NCBI GenBank assembly: GCA_964633205.1
Contig: CAZWFN010000024.1
Span: forward strand, 1 to 58,108
Source of the DNA: CAYVQE01 sp964633205
Lineage (GTDB): Bacteria > Myxococcota > B64-G9
Direction of reading: 5' to 3'
Length of the DNA: 58,108 bases
The stretch's first letter is position 1; each line of letters begins with the position of its first letter. The translations under genes were made by a program, and so were the position numbers. Positions 20,269-29,536 of the stretch are shown here, piece after piece. The notes beneath the pieces were generated by a model. It worked only from the letters and a program-made list of their open reading frames with translations. It did no database searches and was not told the DNA's origin.

Positions 20269-21843
20269 ATGGAGGCGACGGGCGAGTGGACGGCCGTGCT
20301 GCCGCCCTTGCTGGCCATCGGGCTGGCGCTGCTGCTGCGCCAGGTGGTGGTGGCCCTGGCCGTGGGGGTCTGGCTGGGGGCCAGCCTGGCCACCGGCGAT
20401 CCGGCCAGCGGCCTGCTGCGCGCGGTCGATGCCCACGTGGTCGGTGCGCTGGCCGACGGCGACCACGCCAGCGTGATCGTGTTCACCCTGCTGCTCGGCG
20501 GCATGGTGGGCCTGATCGCCCGCGCCGGCGGCGCCCACGGGCTGGCCGAGCAGGTCACCCGGCTGGCCACCGACCGCCGCCGCGGCCAGCTGGCCGGCTG
20601 GGGCCTGGGGCTGGTGATCTTCTTCGACGACTACGCCAACTCGCTGCTGGTGGGCACCAGCATGCGGCCGATCACCGACCGGCTGCGCATCAGCCGCGAG
20701 AAGCTGGCCTTTCTGGTCGACGCCACCGCCGCGCCGGTGGCCAGCCTGGCGATCATCTCGTCCTGGATCGGCGTCGAGGTCGGCGCCATCGCCCAGCAGT
20801 ACAGCCGGCTGGGCCTCGACGGCGACGCCTACCGCGTGTTCCTGCAGACCATCCCCTACCGCTTCTATCCCATCCTGATGCTGGTGTTCGGCCTGGCCCT
20901 GGTGCTCAGCCGGCGCGACTTCGGCCCCATGCAGCGGGCCGAGCGGCGCGCGCTGGAGCTCGGCCAGCCGGCCGCTGCGGGGGCGCGGCCGGCGGCCGAC
21001 TTCAGCGACGAGCGGCTGGAGCCGCCGGCGGATGCGCCGCGGCGCTGGATCAACGCCGCGCTGCCGGTGGCCGTGGTGGTGATCGTGGTTTTCGCCGGCA
21101 TGTGGCTCGACGGCCGCAACGCGCTGCTGGCCGCCGAGCCGACGGCCGAGCCGAGCTGGCTCGACGCATTCACCGCCGGCGACTCCTACCGGGCGCTGCT
21201 GTGGGCCGCGGCGCTGGGCGGGCTGTGCGCATTGGGCCTGGCGCTGGCGCAACGGCTGCTGACCCTGGCCCAGGCCATGGAGGCCTGGCTGGCCGGGCTG
21301 CGCTCCATGCTGCTGGCGGTGGTCATCCTGGTGCTGGCCTGGTCGCTCGGCTCGGTCTGCGACACCCTGGGCACCGGCGACTGGCTGGTGGCCGCGCTGG
21401 GCGATTGGCTGCCGGCCGGCCTGCTGCCGGCAGCGGTGTTCGTGGCGGCCGCCCTGGTCTCCTTCGCCACCGGCTCCTCCTGGGGCACCATGGGCCTGCT
21501 GTTTCCCATGGTCATCCCGCTGGCGGCCGGGCTGGACAGCGGCGACCAGGCGGTGCTGCTGGGCAGCATCTCCTCGGTGCTGGCCGGGGCGGTCTGGGGC
21601 GATCACTGCTCGCCCATCTCGGACACCACCATCATCAGCTCGCTGGCCGCCTCCTGCGACCACATCGACCACGTGCGCACCCAGCTGCCCTACGCCCTGC
21701 TGGTGGGGCTGGTGGCGCTGGTGGTCGGCGACCTGGGTTGCGGGCTGGGCTGGTATCCGCCCTGGCTGGCCTTGCTGCTGGGCGCGGCGCTGGTGGTCGG
21801 GGCGGTCTTCTTGCTGGGCCGGACCCTCAGTACCAGGGCGTGA
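20269..21843 (+). CDS. NhaC-family Na+/H+ antiporter
   Basis: This integral membrane protein of about 524 residues has roughly a dozen hydrophobic segments. Family NhaC (PF03553) signatures are intact: FFDDYANSLLVGTSMRPITD, REKLAFLVDATAAPVASLA, SSWIGVEVGAI, FATGSSWGTMGLLFP and WGDHCSPISDTTIISS. It exchanges cytoplasmic Na+ for external protons, or transports a related organic substrate, since some NhaC-fold proteins carry other ions or malate/lactate. ATG 20269 is preferred to an upstream ATG because GAGGAG lies five bases before it. Its 3' end overlaps the convergent secreted-protein gene by 17 bases. Confidence 0.88.
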   Translation: MEATGEWTAVLPPLLAIGLALLLRQVVVALAVGVWLGASLATGDPASGLLRAVDAHVVGALADGDHASVIVFTLLLGGMVGLIARAGGAHGLAEQVTRLATDRRRGQLAGWGLGLVIFFDDYANSLLVGTSMRPITDRLRISREKLAFLVDATAAPVASLAIISSWIGVEVGAIAQQYSRLGLDGDAYRVFLQTIPYRFYPILMLVFGLALVLSRRDFGPMQRAERRALELGQPAAAGARPAADFSDERLEPPADAPRRWINAALPVAVVVIVVFAGMWLDGRNALLAAEPTAEPSWLDAFTAGDSYRALLWAAALGGLCALGLALAQRLLTLAQAMEAWLAGLRSMLLAVVILVLAWSLGSVCDTLGTGDWLVAALGDWLPAGLLPAAVFVAAALVSFATGSSWGTMGLLFPMVIPLAAGLDSGDQAVLLGSISSVLAGAVWGDHCSPISDTTIISSLAASCDHIDHVRTQLPYALLVGLVALVVGDLGCGLGWYPPWLALLLGAALVVGAVFLLGRTLSTRA

Positions 21844-22705
21844 AGTGATCCCAGCCCGGCGGCGGCTCGGCGTACTGGTCGCGCGGCCGCGGCGGGGGCG
21901 GCGGGTAGGGCGGGTAATCCGGGTAGCAGTAGGCGCCGATGCCGATGGCGCACAGACCGTGGCGATCGTCGTAGCGCAGGCTGAGCCGGGCGGCCGGCGC
22001 GGAGTGGTTCTGGCGCCGGAAGTGGGTCTCGCTGACCGGCGAGGCCCGGCGCTCCCCGAAGCGGGTACCGAGGTTCTTGTGCCGGTAGCGGCGCTGCCGC
22101 GGCGCTTCGGCCAGCCCGTCGACCGACGACTCGGCCTCGGCGCCGCCGCGGGCGTCCCAGTCGTCCGGGCTGGGGCGCCGGCTGCGCTCGCCGCGCAGCA
22201 CGAAGGGCGGCCGCGGCGGAGGCGGCGGCCGGCGCACCCGTTCGGGGAAGATGGCCACCCCGACGATGCCCACCTTCCAGGGGGTGCCCATGCGCGCGCT
22301 GTAGGAGTCGGGCACGGTGGTGAAGCGGAAGGCGGCCACCTGGCTGCGGTCGAGCCGGAAGCCGTCCACGTCGACGTGGGAGTAGGGCGGGATCACGTAG
22401 CCGCGCTTGTGCAGTGAGGCCGCCCGACCGTCGATGGCGTCGCGGCCGTCGACCGAGATGACGGCCTCGACCCGGCGCCAGGAGCGGTTGTGGATGCGGA
22501 TCTCGTAGCGCTCGCCCACCTGGCCGGCGACGTAGCTGTGGCCCCGGTGGTGGTGGACGGGCAGCGCCCGGCCGCGGGCGATCAGCTCCACCCGGTAGGG
22601 TCCGCTGGCGTGCTGGCCGGAGTACCAGATCCGGGCCTGGCTGGCGGCCGGCGCCAGGCCGGCCGCGACGCAACCGAGAACGAGGATAGCAGCACGATTT
22701 TTCAC
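21827..22705 (-). CDS. Secreted protein of unknown function
   Basis: The 292-residue protein has a signal peptide (AAILVLGCVAAGLAPAASQA). A folded beta-rich domain occupies about residues 25-160 (RVELIARGRALPVHHHRG, EIRIHNRSWRRVEAVISVDGRDA, VDGFRLDRSQVAAFRF). The second half is low complexity: proline-rich (RPPPPPRPP), then Arg-rich, ending in a Pro/Tyr run. I do not recognise the domain beyond its resemblance to exported proteins with an immunoglobulin-like fold. A conserved-looking Cys pair (CAIGIGAYC) precedes the tail. The gene is monocistronic and overlaps the 3' end of the convergent antiporter gene. Confidence 0.6.
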   Translation of the reverse strand: MKNRAAILVLGCVAAGLAPAASQARIWYSGQHASGPYRVELIARGRALPVHHHRGHSYVAGQVGERYEIRIHNRSWRRVEAVISVDGRDAIDGRAASLHKRGYVIPPYSHVDVDGFRLDRSQVAAFRFTTVPDSYSARMGTPWKVGIVGVAIFPERVRRPPPPPRPPFVLRGERSRRPSPDDWDARGGAEAESSVDGLAEAPRQRRYRHKNLGTRFGERRASPVSETHFRRQNHSAPAARLSLRYDDRHGLCAIGIGAYCYPDYPPYPPPPPRPRDQYAEPPPGWDHFTPWY

Positions 22706-22898
22706 GGGAACCTCCCATTCGTCGTCCGGCCCATGTCCGGCCCGTGTCCCTACCGACGTCCGGGATCGAGCCGGGATCTATCCGGCTGCAGCGCCATCCG
22801 ATCTTACCACGAGACCGGCTCCGAGTTCCGCCGTCCGCCCGTTCGTGCTACCATGCCCGGCGGGTTGCAGCGGCTGCGCCGGTGGAGGTGTACGAGGC

Positions 22899-24110
22899 AT
22901 GGATGCCAACCGGTTTCGCGACGAGGTGCTGAAGCTGACCCAGATCGGCATCGCCTTGACCAGCGTGCACGATCTGGACGCCTTGCTCGAGATGATCCTG
23001 CGCGAGGCGCGCCACTTCACCGGTGCCGACGCCGGCAGCCTCTACCTGCGCCAAGGCGACCAGCTGCGCTTCAGCGTGTCGCAGAACGACACCCTGCAGC
23101 GGCGGCTGGGCGCCGCGGGCGAGCAGCAGCTGTTCTCGCCGTTCAGCCTGCCCATCTCCGAGGGCAGCATCGCCGGCTACGTGGCGGCCACCAAGCGGAA
23201 CCTCAACCTGCCCGACGTCTACGCCGTCCCGGCCACGGCGCCCTACGGCTTCAACCGCGAGTTCGACCAGCGCAACGATTACCGCACCAAGTCGGTGCTG
23301 GCGGTGCCCATGCTCGACCACCGCGAGCGGGTGCTCGGAGTGCTGCAGCTGATCAACGCCCTGGACGGCGAGCGGGCGATCCCCTTCGATCCCGATCGCG
23401 AGGACCTGGTGCGCTCGATGGCCTCGCAAGCGGCGGTGGCGGTCAACAACGCCCGGCTGACCGCCGAGATCAAGCAGGTCCACCTCGACACCATCATGCG
23501 CCTGAGCGTGGCGGCCGAGTACAAGGACAAGGACACCGCCCAGCACGTCCATCGGGTCAGCCGCTACTCGGCCGCCCTGGCGCGCGAGCTGGGCTGGAGC
23601 GCGGAGCGGGCGGAGCTGATGCTGTACGCCGCACCCATGCACGACGTGGGCAAGATCGGCATCGCCGACGCCATCCTGCTCAAGCCGGGCCGCTTGACCG
23701 ACGAAGAGCGCTCCGCCATGCAGGAACACACCCTGATCGGAGCGCGCATCCTGTCCGGCTCGCAGTCGCCCATCCTGCAGCTCAGCGAGCAGGTGGCCCG
23801 TTCCCATCACGAGAAGTGGGACGGCAGCGGCTATCCATCGGGGTTGGCCGGCGAGGCCATCCCGCAGGCGGGCCGCATCGTGGCGGTGGCCGACGTGTTC
23901 GACGCGCTGAGCTCCAAGCGGGTCTACAAGGGGGCGCTGGGGGTGGAGGAGACCATGGGCATTTTGCACCAGGACGCCGGCAGCCACTTCGACCCCGATT
24001 GCGTGGCCGCCTTCAGCCGGATCATGGACGAGGTGCTGGCCATCCGCGGGCGTTTCGCCGACGATCCGGAGGCGGGCGGCACGGCGAAGGAGGACGGCGG
24101 TGCGGTCTAG
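22899..24110 (+). CDS. GAF domain HD-GYP phosphodiesterase
   Basis: The product has about 403 residues. An N-terminal GAF sensor domain (about 8-190; DAGSLYLRQGDQLRF, SVLAVPMLDHRERVLGVLQL) precedes an HD-GYP domain (about 200-390). The metal-binding HD dyad lies in APMHDVGKIGI. The GYP motif is present (SHHEKWDGSGYPSGL), followed by ADVFDALSSKRVYK. HD-GYP proteins hydrolyse cyclic di-GMP to pGpG or GMP; all key residues are visible. The start is ATG 22899, with GGAGG upstream; an ATG at 22845 would add a Cys-rich stretch unlike the family. The gene overlaps the next by 11 bases, so the two are likely co-translated. c-di-GMP effectors (PilZ proteins) occur elsewhere in the window. Confidence 0.88.
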   Translation: MDANRFRDEVLKLTQIGIALTSVHDLDALLEMILREARHFTGADAGSLYLRQGDQLRFSVSQNDTLQRRLGAAGEQQLFSPFSLPISEGSIAGYVAATKRNLNLPDVYAVPATAPYGFNREFDQRNDYRTKSVLAVPMLDHRERVLGVLQLINALDGERAIPFDPDREDLVRSMASQAAVAVNNARLTAEIKQVHLDTIMRLSVAAEYKDKDTAQHVHRVSRYSAALARELGWSAERAELMLYAAPMHDVGKIGIADAILLKPGRLTDEERSAMQEHTLIGARILSGSQSPILQLSEQVARSHHEKWDGSGYPSGLAGEAIPQAGRIVAVADVFDALSSKRVYKGALGVEETMGILHQDAGSHFDPDCVAAFSRIMDEVLAIRGRFADDPEAGGTAKEDGGAV

Positions 24111-25671
24111 ACCCGGCCCATGCCGCGGGGCGGCCCTGTGGACCGGCCTGCTGGCTTTCGCGATCGGCGCCTGTGATTCGGACTCCGCGAAGAAGACCGC
24201 CGGCGAGCCCCTGGCCGGGCTGGAGCAGGCCCGCGCGCACGAGCTGAAGCGGCTGCGCGATCGCTACGCCCGCGCGGTGGCCGAGAGCAAACAGCGCCGC
24301 TGTCCGCGGCCGGTGCTGCGCGGCGAGCCGCTGGCCGGCAGCGCCGCCGCCGACATGCGGGCGGTGCTCGAAGGCGACGAGGCGACGACGCCTTGCCTGC
24401 GCCTGCTCGACAGCCTGGCGCAGAAACAACCCGATTGGCACCGCTCCATTCTGCACCATGACCTCCCGGATGCGGTGCCGGCGCTGGTGCGCTCTGCCGC
24501 CTATGCCCGCCGGCCCGGCGATGCAGCGACCGCTGATGCGACCGCCGAGCGGGTGGTGGCCGCCTGCGCGCCCTTGGTCGAGCGCCTGCGCCGGGCGGTG
24601 GCCCACGGCGATGCCTGCACCCCCTATCGGCCCGGCCTGGAATGCGCCGACGATCTGTTGGTGCGGCTGCGGGTGGCCCGGGTGGTGGCGCTGACCGCCC
24701 ACCGCTTGCTGGCGGCCGGCGAGCGGCGCGCCGCGGCCGAGCTGCTGCTCGACGGCCTGCGCTTCGGCCAGGATCTGACCCGCGGCGGCGCCTGCATGCT
24801 GGACGCCGCCATGGGCGTGGCCATGGCCGAGGCCCTGGTGCCGGTGCTGGAGCTGGTGCTGGTCATGGACGACGGGGCCGAGCCCGAGCTGTGGTTGCAG
24901 CTGCAGCGCGAGCTCGAGCGGCTGGCGGCCAGCGAGCCGCCGCCGGCTGAGCTGCTGCGCGGCGAGTACGAGACCGTCCTGCTCGAGGTCTTCAAGCCGC
25001 AGCTGATCGAGGGCACCGCCGGGTTGCGCGGTGGGGTCTGCATCCACGATCGGCGCGCCCTGGCCGACGCCGGCCTGCCCGCCGCGGCCGCACCGCCGGC
25101 AGCGGACGCCGAACCGCTGTCCGATCCGCTGCTGGTCTGGATGGCCTACGACCGGGCCTACCGCGTCGCCCGCGAGGCCTGTGATCCGAAGCAGCCGCCC
25201 CGGGCCTGCGTCGAGGGGCTGAAGCGGACCGTGGCCCGGGCCGGCACGCTGCGCCGGCGCGATCCGGCCGCCTACCTGAAAAAGCGCATCGGCTACCTGC
25301 TGCCGCCCGGCCGCGCCGCGGCCTGGGCCGAGCGGGCCGACGCGCTGGCGGCCCAGCTCGAGCCGGAGCGCGCCTGGCGCGAGCAGCTGCTGCGCTACAG
25401 CCGGCGCCACTTCTACTACGCCGCGCTGCGCGCGGCCGCGAGCTGGCTGCACACCGCCGCCGGCATGCAGCGCTGCCCGCGGCTGAGCGACCTGCAGCTG
25501 CCCGTGGTTCAGGTGCAGCTGGAAAACGCATACTCGGGCAAGCAGGTGGCGGCCATGCGGCTGGCCCCCGGGCACTTCGCCATCACGCCGCGCTCCAGGC
25601 CGGGGCGCTCCAACGACCAGGACCAGCGGCCGGCGGTGGTGCTGCGCTGCAGCCGGCCCGCCGGGGACTGA
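24100..25671 (+). CDS. Lipoprotein of unknown function
   Basis: The 523-residue product starts with a lipoprotein signal (ALWTGLLAFAIGAC, lipidated Cys at about 25). Mature residues are mostly alpha-helical with many Leu, Ala and Arg, and paired Cys residues recur (CTPYRPGLEC, CDPKQPPRAC). I do not recognise a domain; the helical pattern resembles exported proteins described only as hypothetical in myxobacteria. GTG 24100 is used because AAGGAGG lies at the right distance and it overlaps the HD-GYP stop. It ends 3 bases before the lipid kinase start, forming a three-gene operon. Confidence 0.65.
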   Translation: MRSRPGPCRGAALWTGLLAFAIGACDSDSAKKTAGEPLAGLEQARAHELKRLRDRYARAVAESKQRRCPRPVLRGEPLAGSAAADMRAVLEGDEATTPCLRLLDSLAQKQPDWHRSILHHDLPDAVPALVRSAAYARRPGDAATADATAERVVAACAPLVERLRRAVAHGDACTPYRPGLECADDLLVRLRVARVVALTAHRLLAAGERRAAAELLLDGLRFGQDLTRGGACMLDAAMGVAMAEALVPVLELVLVMDDGAEPELWLQLQRELERLAASEPPPAELLRGEYETVLLEVFKPQLIEGTAGLRGGVCIHDRRALADAGLPAAAAPPAADAEPLSDPLLVWMAYDRAYRVAREACDPKQPPRACVEGLKRTVARAGTLRRRDPAAYLKKRIGYLLPPGRAAAWAERADALAAQLEPERAWREQLLRYSRRHFYYAALRAAASWLHTAAGMQRCPRLSDLQLPVVQVQLENAYSGKQVAAMRLAPGHFAITPRSRPGRSNDQDQRPAVVLRCSRPAGD

Positions 25672-25674
25672 GCC

Positions 25675-26622
25675 ATGGCCGGCATCGGGGTCATCCTGAA
25701 CCGCAACGCGGGCAAGCGGGCCATGCGCCTGCGCGGCAACATCGGCGACAAGCTGGGCTTCGTCATGGGCGACCCGGACAGCCTGCGCGAGACCAGCCGC
25801 ATCGAAGAGATCGACGACGTGGTGCGCGCTTTCCGCGACCGCCAGATCGACATCCTGGGCATCAGCGGCGGCGACGGCTCCAACCACTACGTGCTCGACG
25901 CCTGTCACCGCATCTACGGCGACCAGCCCCTGCCGCGGGTGGCCTTTCTGTGCGGCGGCACCCACAACGCCCACGCCCTGAGCATCGGGGTACGCGGCAC
26001 CCCCGAGCGGCTGCTGCAGGAGGTCGTACGCCGCTACCACACCCGGGCCCGCTTCGAGCTGACCCACCGCTTGCTGCTCGAGGTCGACGACGGGCTGCGG
26101 GTGCACTGCGGCTTCAGCATGGCCGGGGGCTTTCTGTACCGCTTCTACGAAGAGATGATCCTGCGCCAGAACGAGGCCCCGCTGGAGGTGGCCAAGCTGC
26201 TGGCGCTGTGGGCCGGCTCGCTGGCGGTGGGCGGCCGGCGCATCCGGCGGCTGTTCGATCGCCAGCCGGGGCGGGTGTTGGTCGGCGACACCGATCTCGG
26301 CTGGAGCGAGTTCAACGCCTACAGCGCCTCGAGCATGGAGAAGCTGGGCATGGGCTTCACCCCCTACCCGCGGGCCTCGGAGACCCCGACCACCTTCCAG
26401 GCGGCCGGGCTGCGCACCCGGCCGCTGACCTTTCTGGGCATGCTGTTCGAGTTCAAGCGCGGCCGGGTGCCCTTCCACCCGGATTTCCACGCCGACACGG
26501 TCGAGCGGCTGCGGGTCGAGGCGGCCCAGCCGCAGGGCTACGTGTTCGACGGCGAGCTGTTCCGCGGCAGCCAGACCATCGAAGTCCGGGTCGCCCGCCG
26601 GCTGGAGCTGATCACCGGCTGA
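25675..26622 (+). CDS. Diacylglycerol/lipid kinase family protein
   Basis: The 315-residue protein resembles the DAGK catalytic domain. It has an N-terminal VILNRNAGK, nucleotide-binding SGGDGSNH (family GGDGT), then FLCGGTHNAHAL (family GGTxND) and a later beta-sandwich half ending in a DGE motif (VFDGELF). Such enzymes phosphorylate diacylglycerol, sphingoid or related lipids using ATP. The GGDGT Thr is Ser and GGTAND is altered to GGTHNA, so substrate and activity need care. It begins 3 bases after the lipoprotein gene. Immediately after its stop codon the Rhs-like reading frame opens in the same frame. Confidence 0.72.
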   Translation: MAGIGVILNRNAGKRAMRLRGNIGDKLGFVMGDPDSLRETSRIEEIDDVVRAFRDRQIDILGISGGDGSNHYVLDACHRIYGDQPLPRVAFLCGGTHNAHALSIGVRGTPERLLQEVVRRYHTRARFELTHRLLLEVDDGLRVHCGFSMAGGFLYRFYEEMILRQNEAPLEVAKLLALWAGSLAVGGRRIRRLFDRQPGRVLVGDTDLGWSEFNAYSASSMEKLGMGFTPYPRASETPTTFQAAGLRTRPLTFLGMLFEFKRGRVPFHPDFHADTVERLRVEAAQPQGYVFDGELFRGSQTIEVRVARRLELITG

Positions 26623-26733
26623 GCGATCGCGCCTGAAGTCTCCCCGCCTGACCTCGACGCTGCAGTCACCCGCGACGACGCCCATGGCGACTACGATCAG
26701 GTCCGCCCGGGCACCGCCGGGGCATCGAGCGCG

Positions 26734-28449
26734 GTGAACTGGTGCGACGACGGTATTGCTGGTTTTGCCACCAAGGTCACCGACCCGCTGGGCCACGTCA
26801 CCGAGACCAGCTACGACGCGCTCGGCCGCAAGAGCGCGGTGACCGACGCGGCGGGCAGCAGCACGCTGTACCGTTACACGCCGAGCGGAAGGCTGTGGCA
26901 GGTGGAGGATGCCCTTGGCGGCATAACGGAATACGGCTATGATGAGCGGGGAAACCGAGTCATGGTAAGAGACGCCAAGGGGCACGAGACGTGGTTCGAC
27001 TACGACCTGATGGACAGGCTCGTGCGCGAGGTCAACCCGCTCGGCAAGGAAACAGTCTTCACCCACGACGCGGCCGGCAACCGGCTGAGCAAGACCTTCG
27101 CCTCGGGCAACGCGGAGTCCTACGGCTACGACGCGCTCAACCGGCTGACCAGCGCCAGCTATCCCTCGGGCCGCGAGGTGCAGTACGACTACGACCCGGT
27201 GGGCAACCGCAACTTCGTGATCGAGCAACTCGCAAACGGCAGCACCGAGACGACCACCTACACCTACTCGGCGTTCAACCAGGTGCTGACGACCACCGAC
27301 AGCCAGGGCACCACCAGCTACGGCTGGGACGACAACGGCAACCTGGTCGGCAAGCAGACACCCAGCGGAGCCCAGACCCTCTACAGCTACAACCACGCCA
27401 ACCGCCTGGTCGAGATCCTCTACCCCAACGGCCACACCAACCACTTCGGCTACGACCCGCAGGGCATCCGCACGTACAAGCAGGACGCCGAAGGCACCAC
27501 GCACTTCCTCATCGATCGGGTCTCGGTGCTGGCGACCTACGACGGGGCCGGTACCCAGAAGAGCTGGCTGAACCACAACCCGCAGCGGATCGACGAGATC
27601 ATCAGCCAGGTGCAGGCGGCTGGTCCCCCTGGCGGGGACGTACAAACCACGAAGCTGTTCCACCTGGTCGATGGACTGGGCTCGGTCTACGGTCTGGTGA
27701 ACCAGGCCGGGGCCAAGGTGGCCAGCTACGGCTACGATGCCTACGGGGCGGTGACGGACGCGCAGGTGGAGCCGGGGCTGAAGAACAACCGGCTGTTCAC
27801 CGGGCGGGAGCTGGATGCGGACAGCGGGTGGCAGTACAACCGGGCGCGGTACTATCTGGCGGGACTGGGCAGCTGGGATCGAGAAGATCCGTACAACCTA
27901 AGAAGTACTCTTGGGTATCTAACGAAAGCGATGGGCAGCAGGGTTGGTGGCTACTTCAAGTACAGTCACAGACCAACGGCTACAACTGATCCCTATGGCT
28001 TAATCACTAGGACCACCTCATCTGGATACGCCGCGACTGTTTCTCTATTTGCGGGAGAGTCCTTTGGGCTATCCAAGGACTCCAGTTGGGATACCGACGG
28101 TTGCGAACTGAACACCTGGACGGCAACGATTGGCATCACATTTGGGATTGCACTTGATGTGGCAATAGCGCCGTATACTCGCATGTGGTCGACTTGCGGC
28201 GGAGTCTGTTGCTTGCTGGGGTGGGCGCTCCTCATTGTTGTCAATTTGACTGTTGGATTCCCTGCCTATTTTGGTGTGGCCACTATGGTCTGGACAGACG
28301 CCAAGGGACACTGGGGGCATGGTACCTCTGTCATTGTTGGTGTTGGAATCGAGTCCCCGATCAACTTCACCGTCGACTTTCTCCTCGCGTACACATGGCC
28401 GCAGGATAAGGACGAAGGCAAGTGCAGGGATGGTGTGGCATGCAACTAG
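26734..28449 (+). CDS. Rhs/YD-repeat protein, 5'-truncated, with variable low-GC tip
   Basis: The product is about 571 residues. Residues 1-385 are YD repeats (TETSYDALGRK, TEYGYDERGNRV, VQYDYDPVGN, TSYGWDDNGNL) closing with an Rhs core end (LFTGRELDADSG, NRARYY, WDREDP). Native Rhs proteins exceed 1000 residues and carry N-terminal domains; here the frame opens right after the lipid kinase stop, with YD-like residues already upstream of GTG 26734. The gene therefore looks 5'-truncated and may be an orphan or displaced 3' fragment. From about 27900 the GC content falls and the protein becomes a ~150-residue hydrophobic Gly/Cys-rich tip with no recognised toxin family. The start codon is uncertain. 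Confidence 0.7.
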   Translation: MNWCDDGIAGFATKVTDPLGHVTETSYDALGRKSAVTDAAGSSTLYRYTPSGRLWQVEDALGGITEYGYDERGNRVMVRDAKGHETWFDYDLMDRLVREVNPLGKETVFTHDAAGNRLSKTFASGNAESYGYDALNRLTSASYPSGREVQYDYDPVGNRNFVIEQLANGSTETTTYTYSAFNQVLTTTDSQGTTSYGWDDNGNLVGKQTPSGAQTLYSYNHANRLVEILYPNGHTNHFGYDPQGIRTYKQDAEGTTHFLIDRVSVLATYDGAGTQKSWLNHNPQRIDEIISQVQAAGPPGGDVQTTKLFHLVDGLGSVYGLVNQAGAKVASYGYDAYGAVTDAQVEPGLKNNRLFTGRELDADSGWQYNRARYYLAGLGSWDREDPYNLRSTLGYLTKAMGSRVGGYFKYSHRPTATTDPYGLITRTTSSGYAATVSLFAGESFGLSKDSSWDTDGCELNTWTATIGITFGIALDVAIAPYTRMWSTCGGVCCLLGWALLIVVNLTVGFPAYFGVATMVWTDAKGHWGHGTSVIVGVGIESPINFTVDFLLAYTWPQDKDEGKCRDGVACN

Positions 28450-29081
28450 GACCAGCTGACGGTTCTTTTGTTGCGAGCTTGGAATCCCAGACTTGGGTCC
28501 GGGAGAGCTTAGATACCGACGAATCGCTGGTTTGGATCGGTAAACCAAATAGGAAGTTTTCTTTCAATCGTGCTGACCTGTTCCTTCTCCCAATGGGCCT
28601 TGTAGCTTTGCTCGGTGGTCTTGATTGGCTAATCGGCCTTGTCGAAACAAGCCATAAGATCGGGAGGCCAATGTCAACGACGGCATTGTTGTGGTCTATA
28701 CCGCCGTTTGCAATTGCCTTCTACCTGCTTGTCGTGAGGCTGCTAGTGAAGTACATCCGCAAGCGGGGGACAATCTACGCGCTGAGCAGTAAGCGAGCGA
28801 TGACTCTTCGAGCCAAGAGGCAGGTCGTAGAATCCTATACCTTCTACAAGGATATTCCTTCCATCGAGGTGGTTGAGAAGAAGGACGGATCTGGGAACCT
28901 TCATTTCGGGCGCCTTCAGTTGGGGGCTTCCCTCTTTGAAAACGCAGGAATGGACTTCATGGTGAGAGCCAATCGATTAGGATCGCCGGCAACTAGCTTC
29001 TTTGAGGTTTCTGCGGTCAAGGATGTTGGAGTGCTCGCTGAAGAAGCCTTGGAGCAAGCTAAGTCGGACCTGGGTCATTGA
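28440..29081 (+). CDS. Bacterial PH-domain membrane protein
   Basis: The protein has about 213 residues. An N-terminal motif (LVWIGKPNRKFSF) leads into two membrane segments (FLLPMGLVALLGGLDWLIGL and LLWSIPPFAIAFYLLVVRLL). A bacterial PH-like domain follows, marked by TIYALSSKRAMTL, where related proteins have YAVTNRRALI, and IEVVEKKDGSGNLHFG. The function of this family is not established. ATG 28440 overlaps the Rhs stop by 10 bases, suggesting coupled translation. Its GC is clearly lower than most of the window, like the Rhs tip and the next gene. By position it is the candidate immunity protein for the Rhs tip; the sequence does not prove this. Confidence 0.65.
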   Translation: MQLGPADGSFVASLESQTWVRESLDTDESLVWIGKPNRKFSFNRADLFLLPMGLVALLGGLDWLIGLVETSHKIGRPMSTTALLWSIPPFAIAFYLLVVRLLVKYIRKRGTIYALSSKRAMTLRAKRQVVESYTFYKDIPSIEVVEKKDGSGNLHFGRLQLGASLFENAGMDFMVRANRLGSPATSFFEVSAVKDVGVLAEEALEQAKSDLGH

Positions 29082-29185
29082 CAGGAATTTCCAGGGTTAG
29101 AGGTGCCACCTGTGTACTTGTGGATCGGTGCCCGTCCGATGGTCCAAGAGTCATGCCTGCAGGCTGAAAGTGATTGGTCAGGGCT

Positions 29186-29479
29186 ATGCTGCCGCGGCTA
29201 GGTATTGAGAAGGAAATCGCGGAATCGAGTAGGCGAGGAGCCAAACGCGACAGAAAGATCATACGTTCTGTCAATTTGGTAGGAGCTTCTCTTCTGCTCG
29301 CCTTTATCGCCTTTGGAATCAGAGTGTTTACGAAAGACTCGCACCCGGAACTGGCTACCGTGCTAGCAGTCGTCTCTGCCGTCGCTGCGGGATTTGGAGG
29401 TGTCGCGTTTGTATACTTCTTATATGTGCAGGTAAACAAGGCCATTGGGCGCCGTCCAGAAGCTGATTCTGATGAGTAG
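29186..29479 (+). CDS. Small two-transmembrane-segment protein
   Basis: This 97-residue protein has a basic N-terminus (SSRRGAKRDRKIIRS) and two hydrophobic helices (LVGASLLLAFIAFGI and VLAVVSAVAAGFGGVAFVYFLY), then a charged tail. No family is recognised. ATG 29186 is taken over the TTG at 29174; both have weak ribosome binding sites. GC is low, like the two preceding genes, so it probably arrived with them. It may be a second immunity or accessory protein of the Rhs tip. Confidence 0.5.
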   Translation: MLPRLGIEKEIAESSRRGAKRDRKIIRSVNLVGASLLLAFIAFGIRVFTKDSHPELATVLAVVSAVAAGFGGVAFVYFLYVQVNKAIGRRPEADSDE

Positions 29480-29536
29480 CTTGACCTACGCTCGCCATAG
29501 AAGAGTTTCGCCTGAACTATCTGTTGGTCTAATAAG

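Noticed and set aside
24022..27663. A 1213-codon minus-strand frame across the lipoprotein, lipid kinase and Rhs genes
   Set aside because: Spans three real genes on the other strand and shows low-complexity Ala/Gly/Arg/His composition typical of antisense GC-rich DNA.
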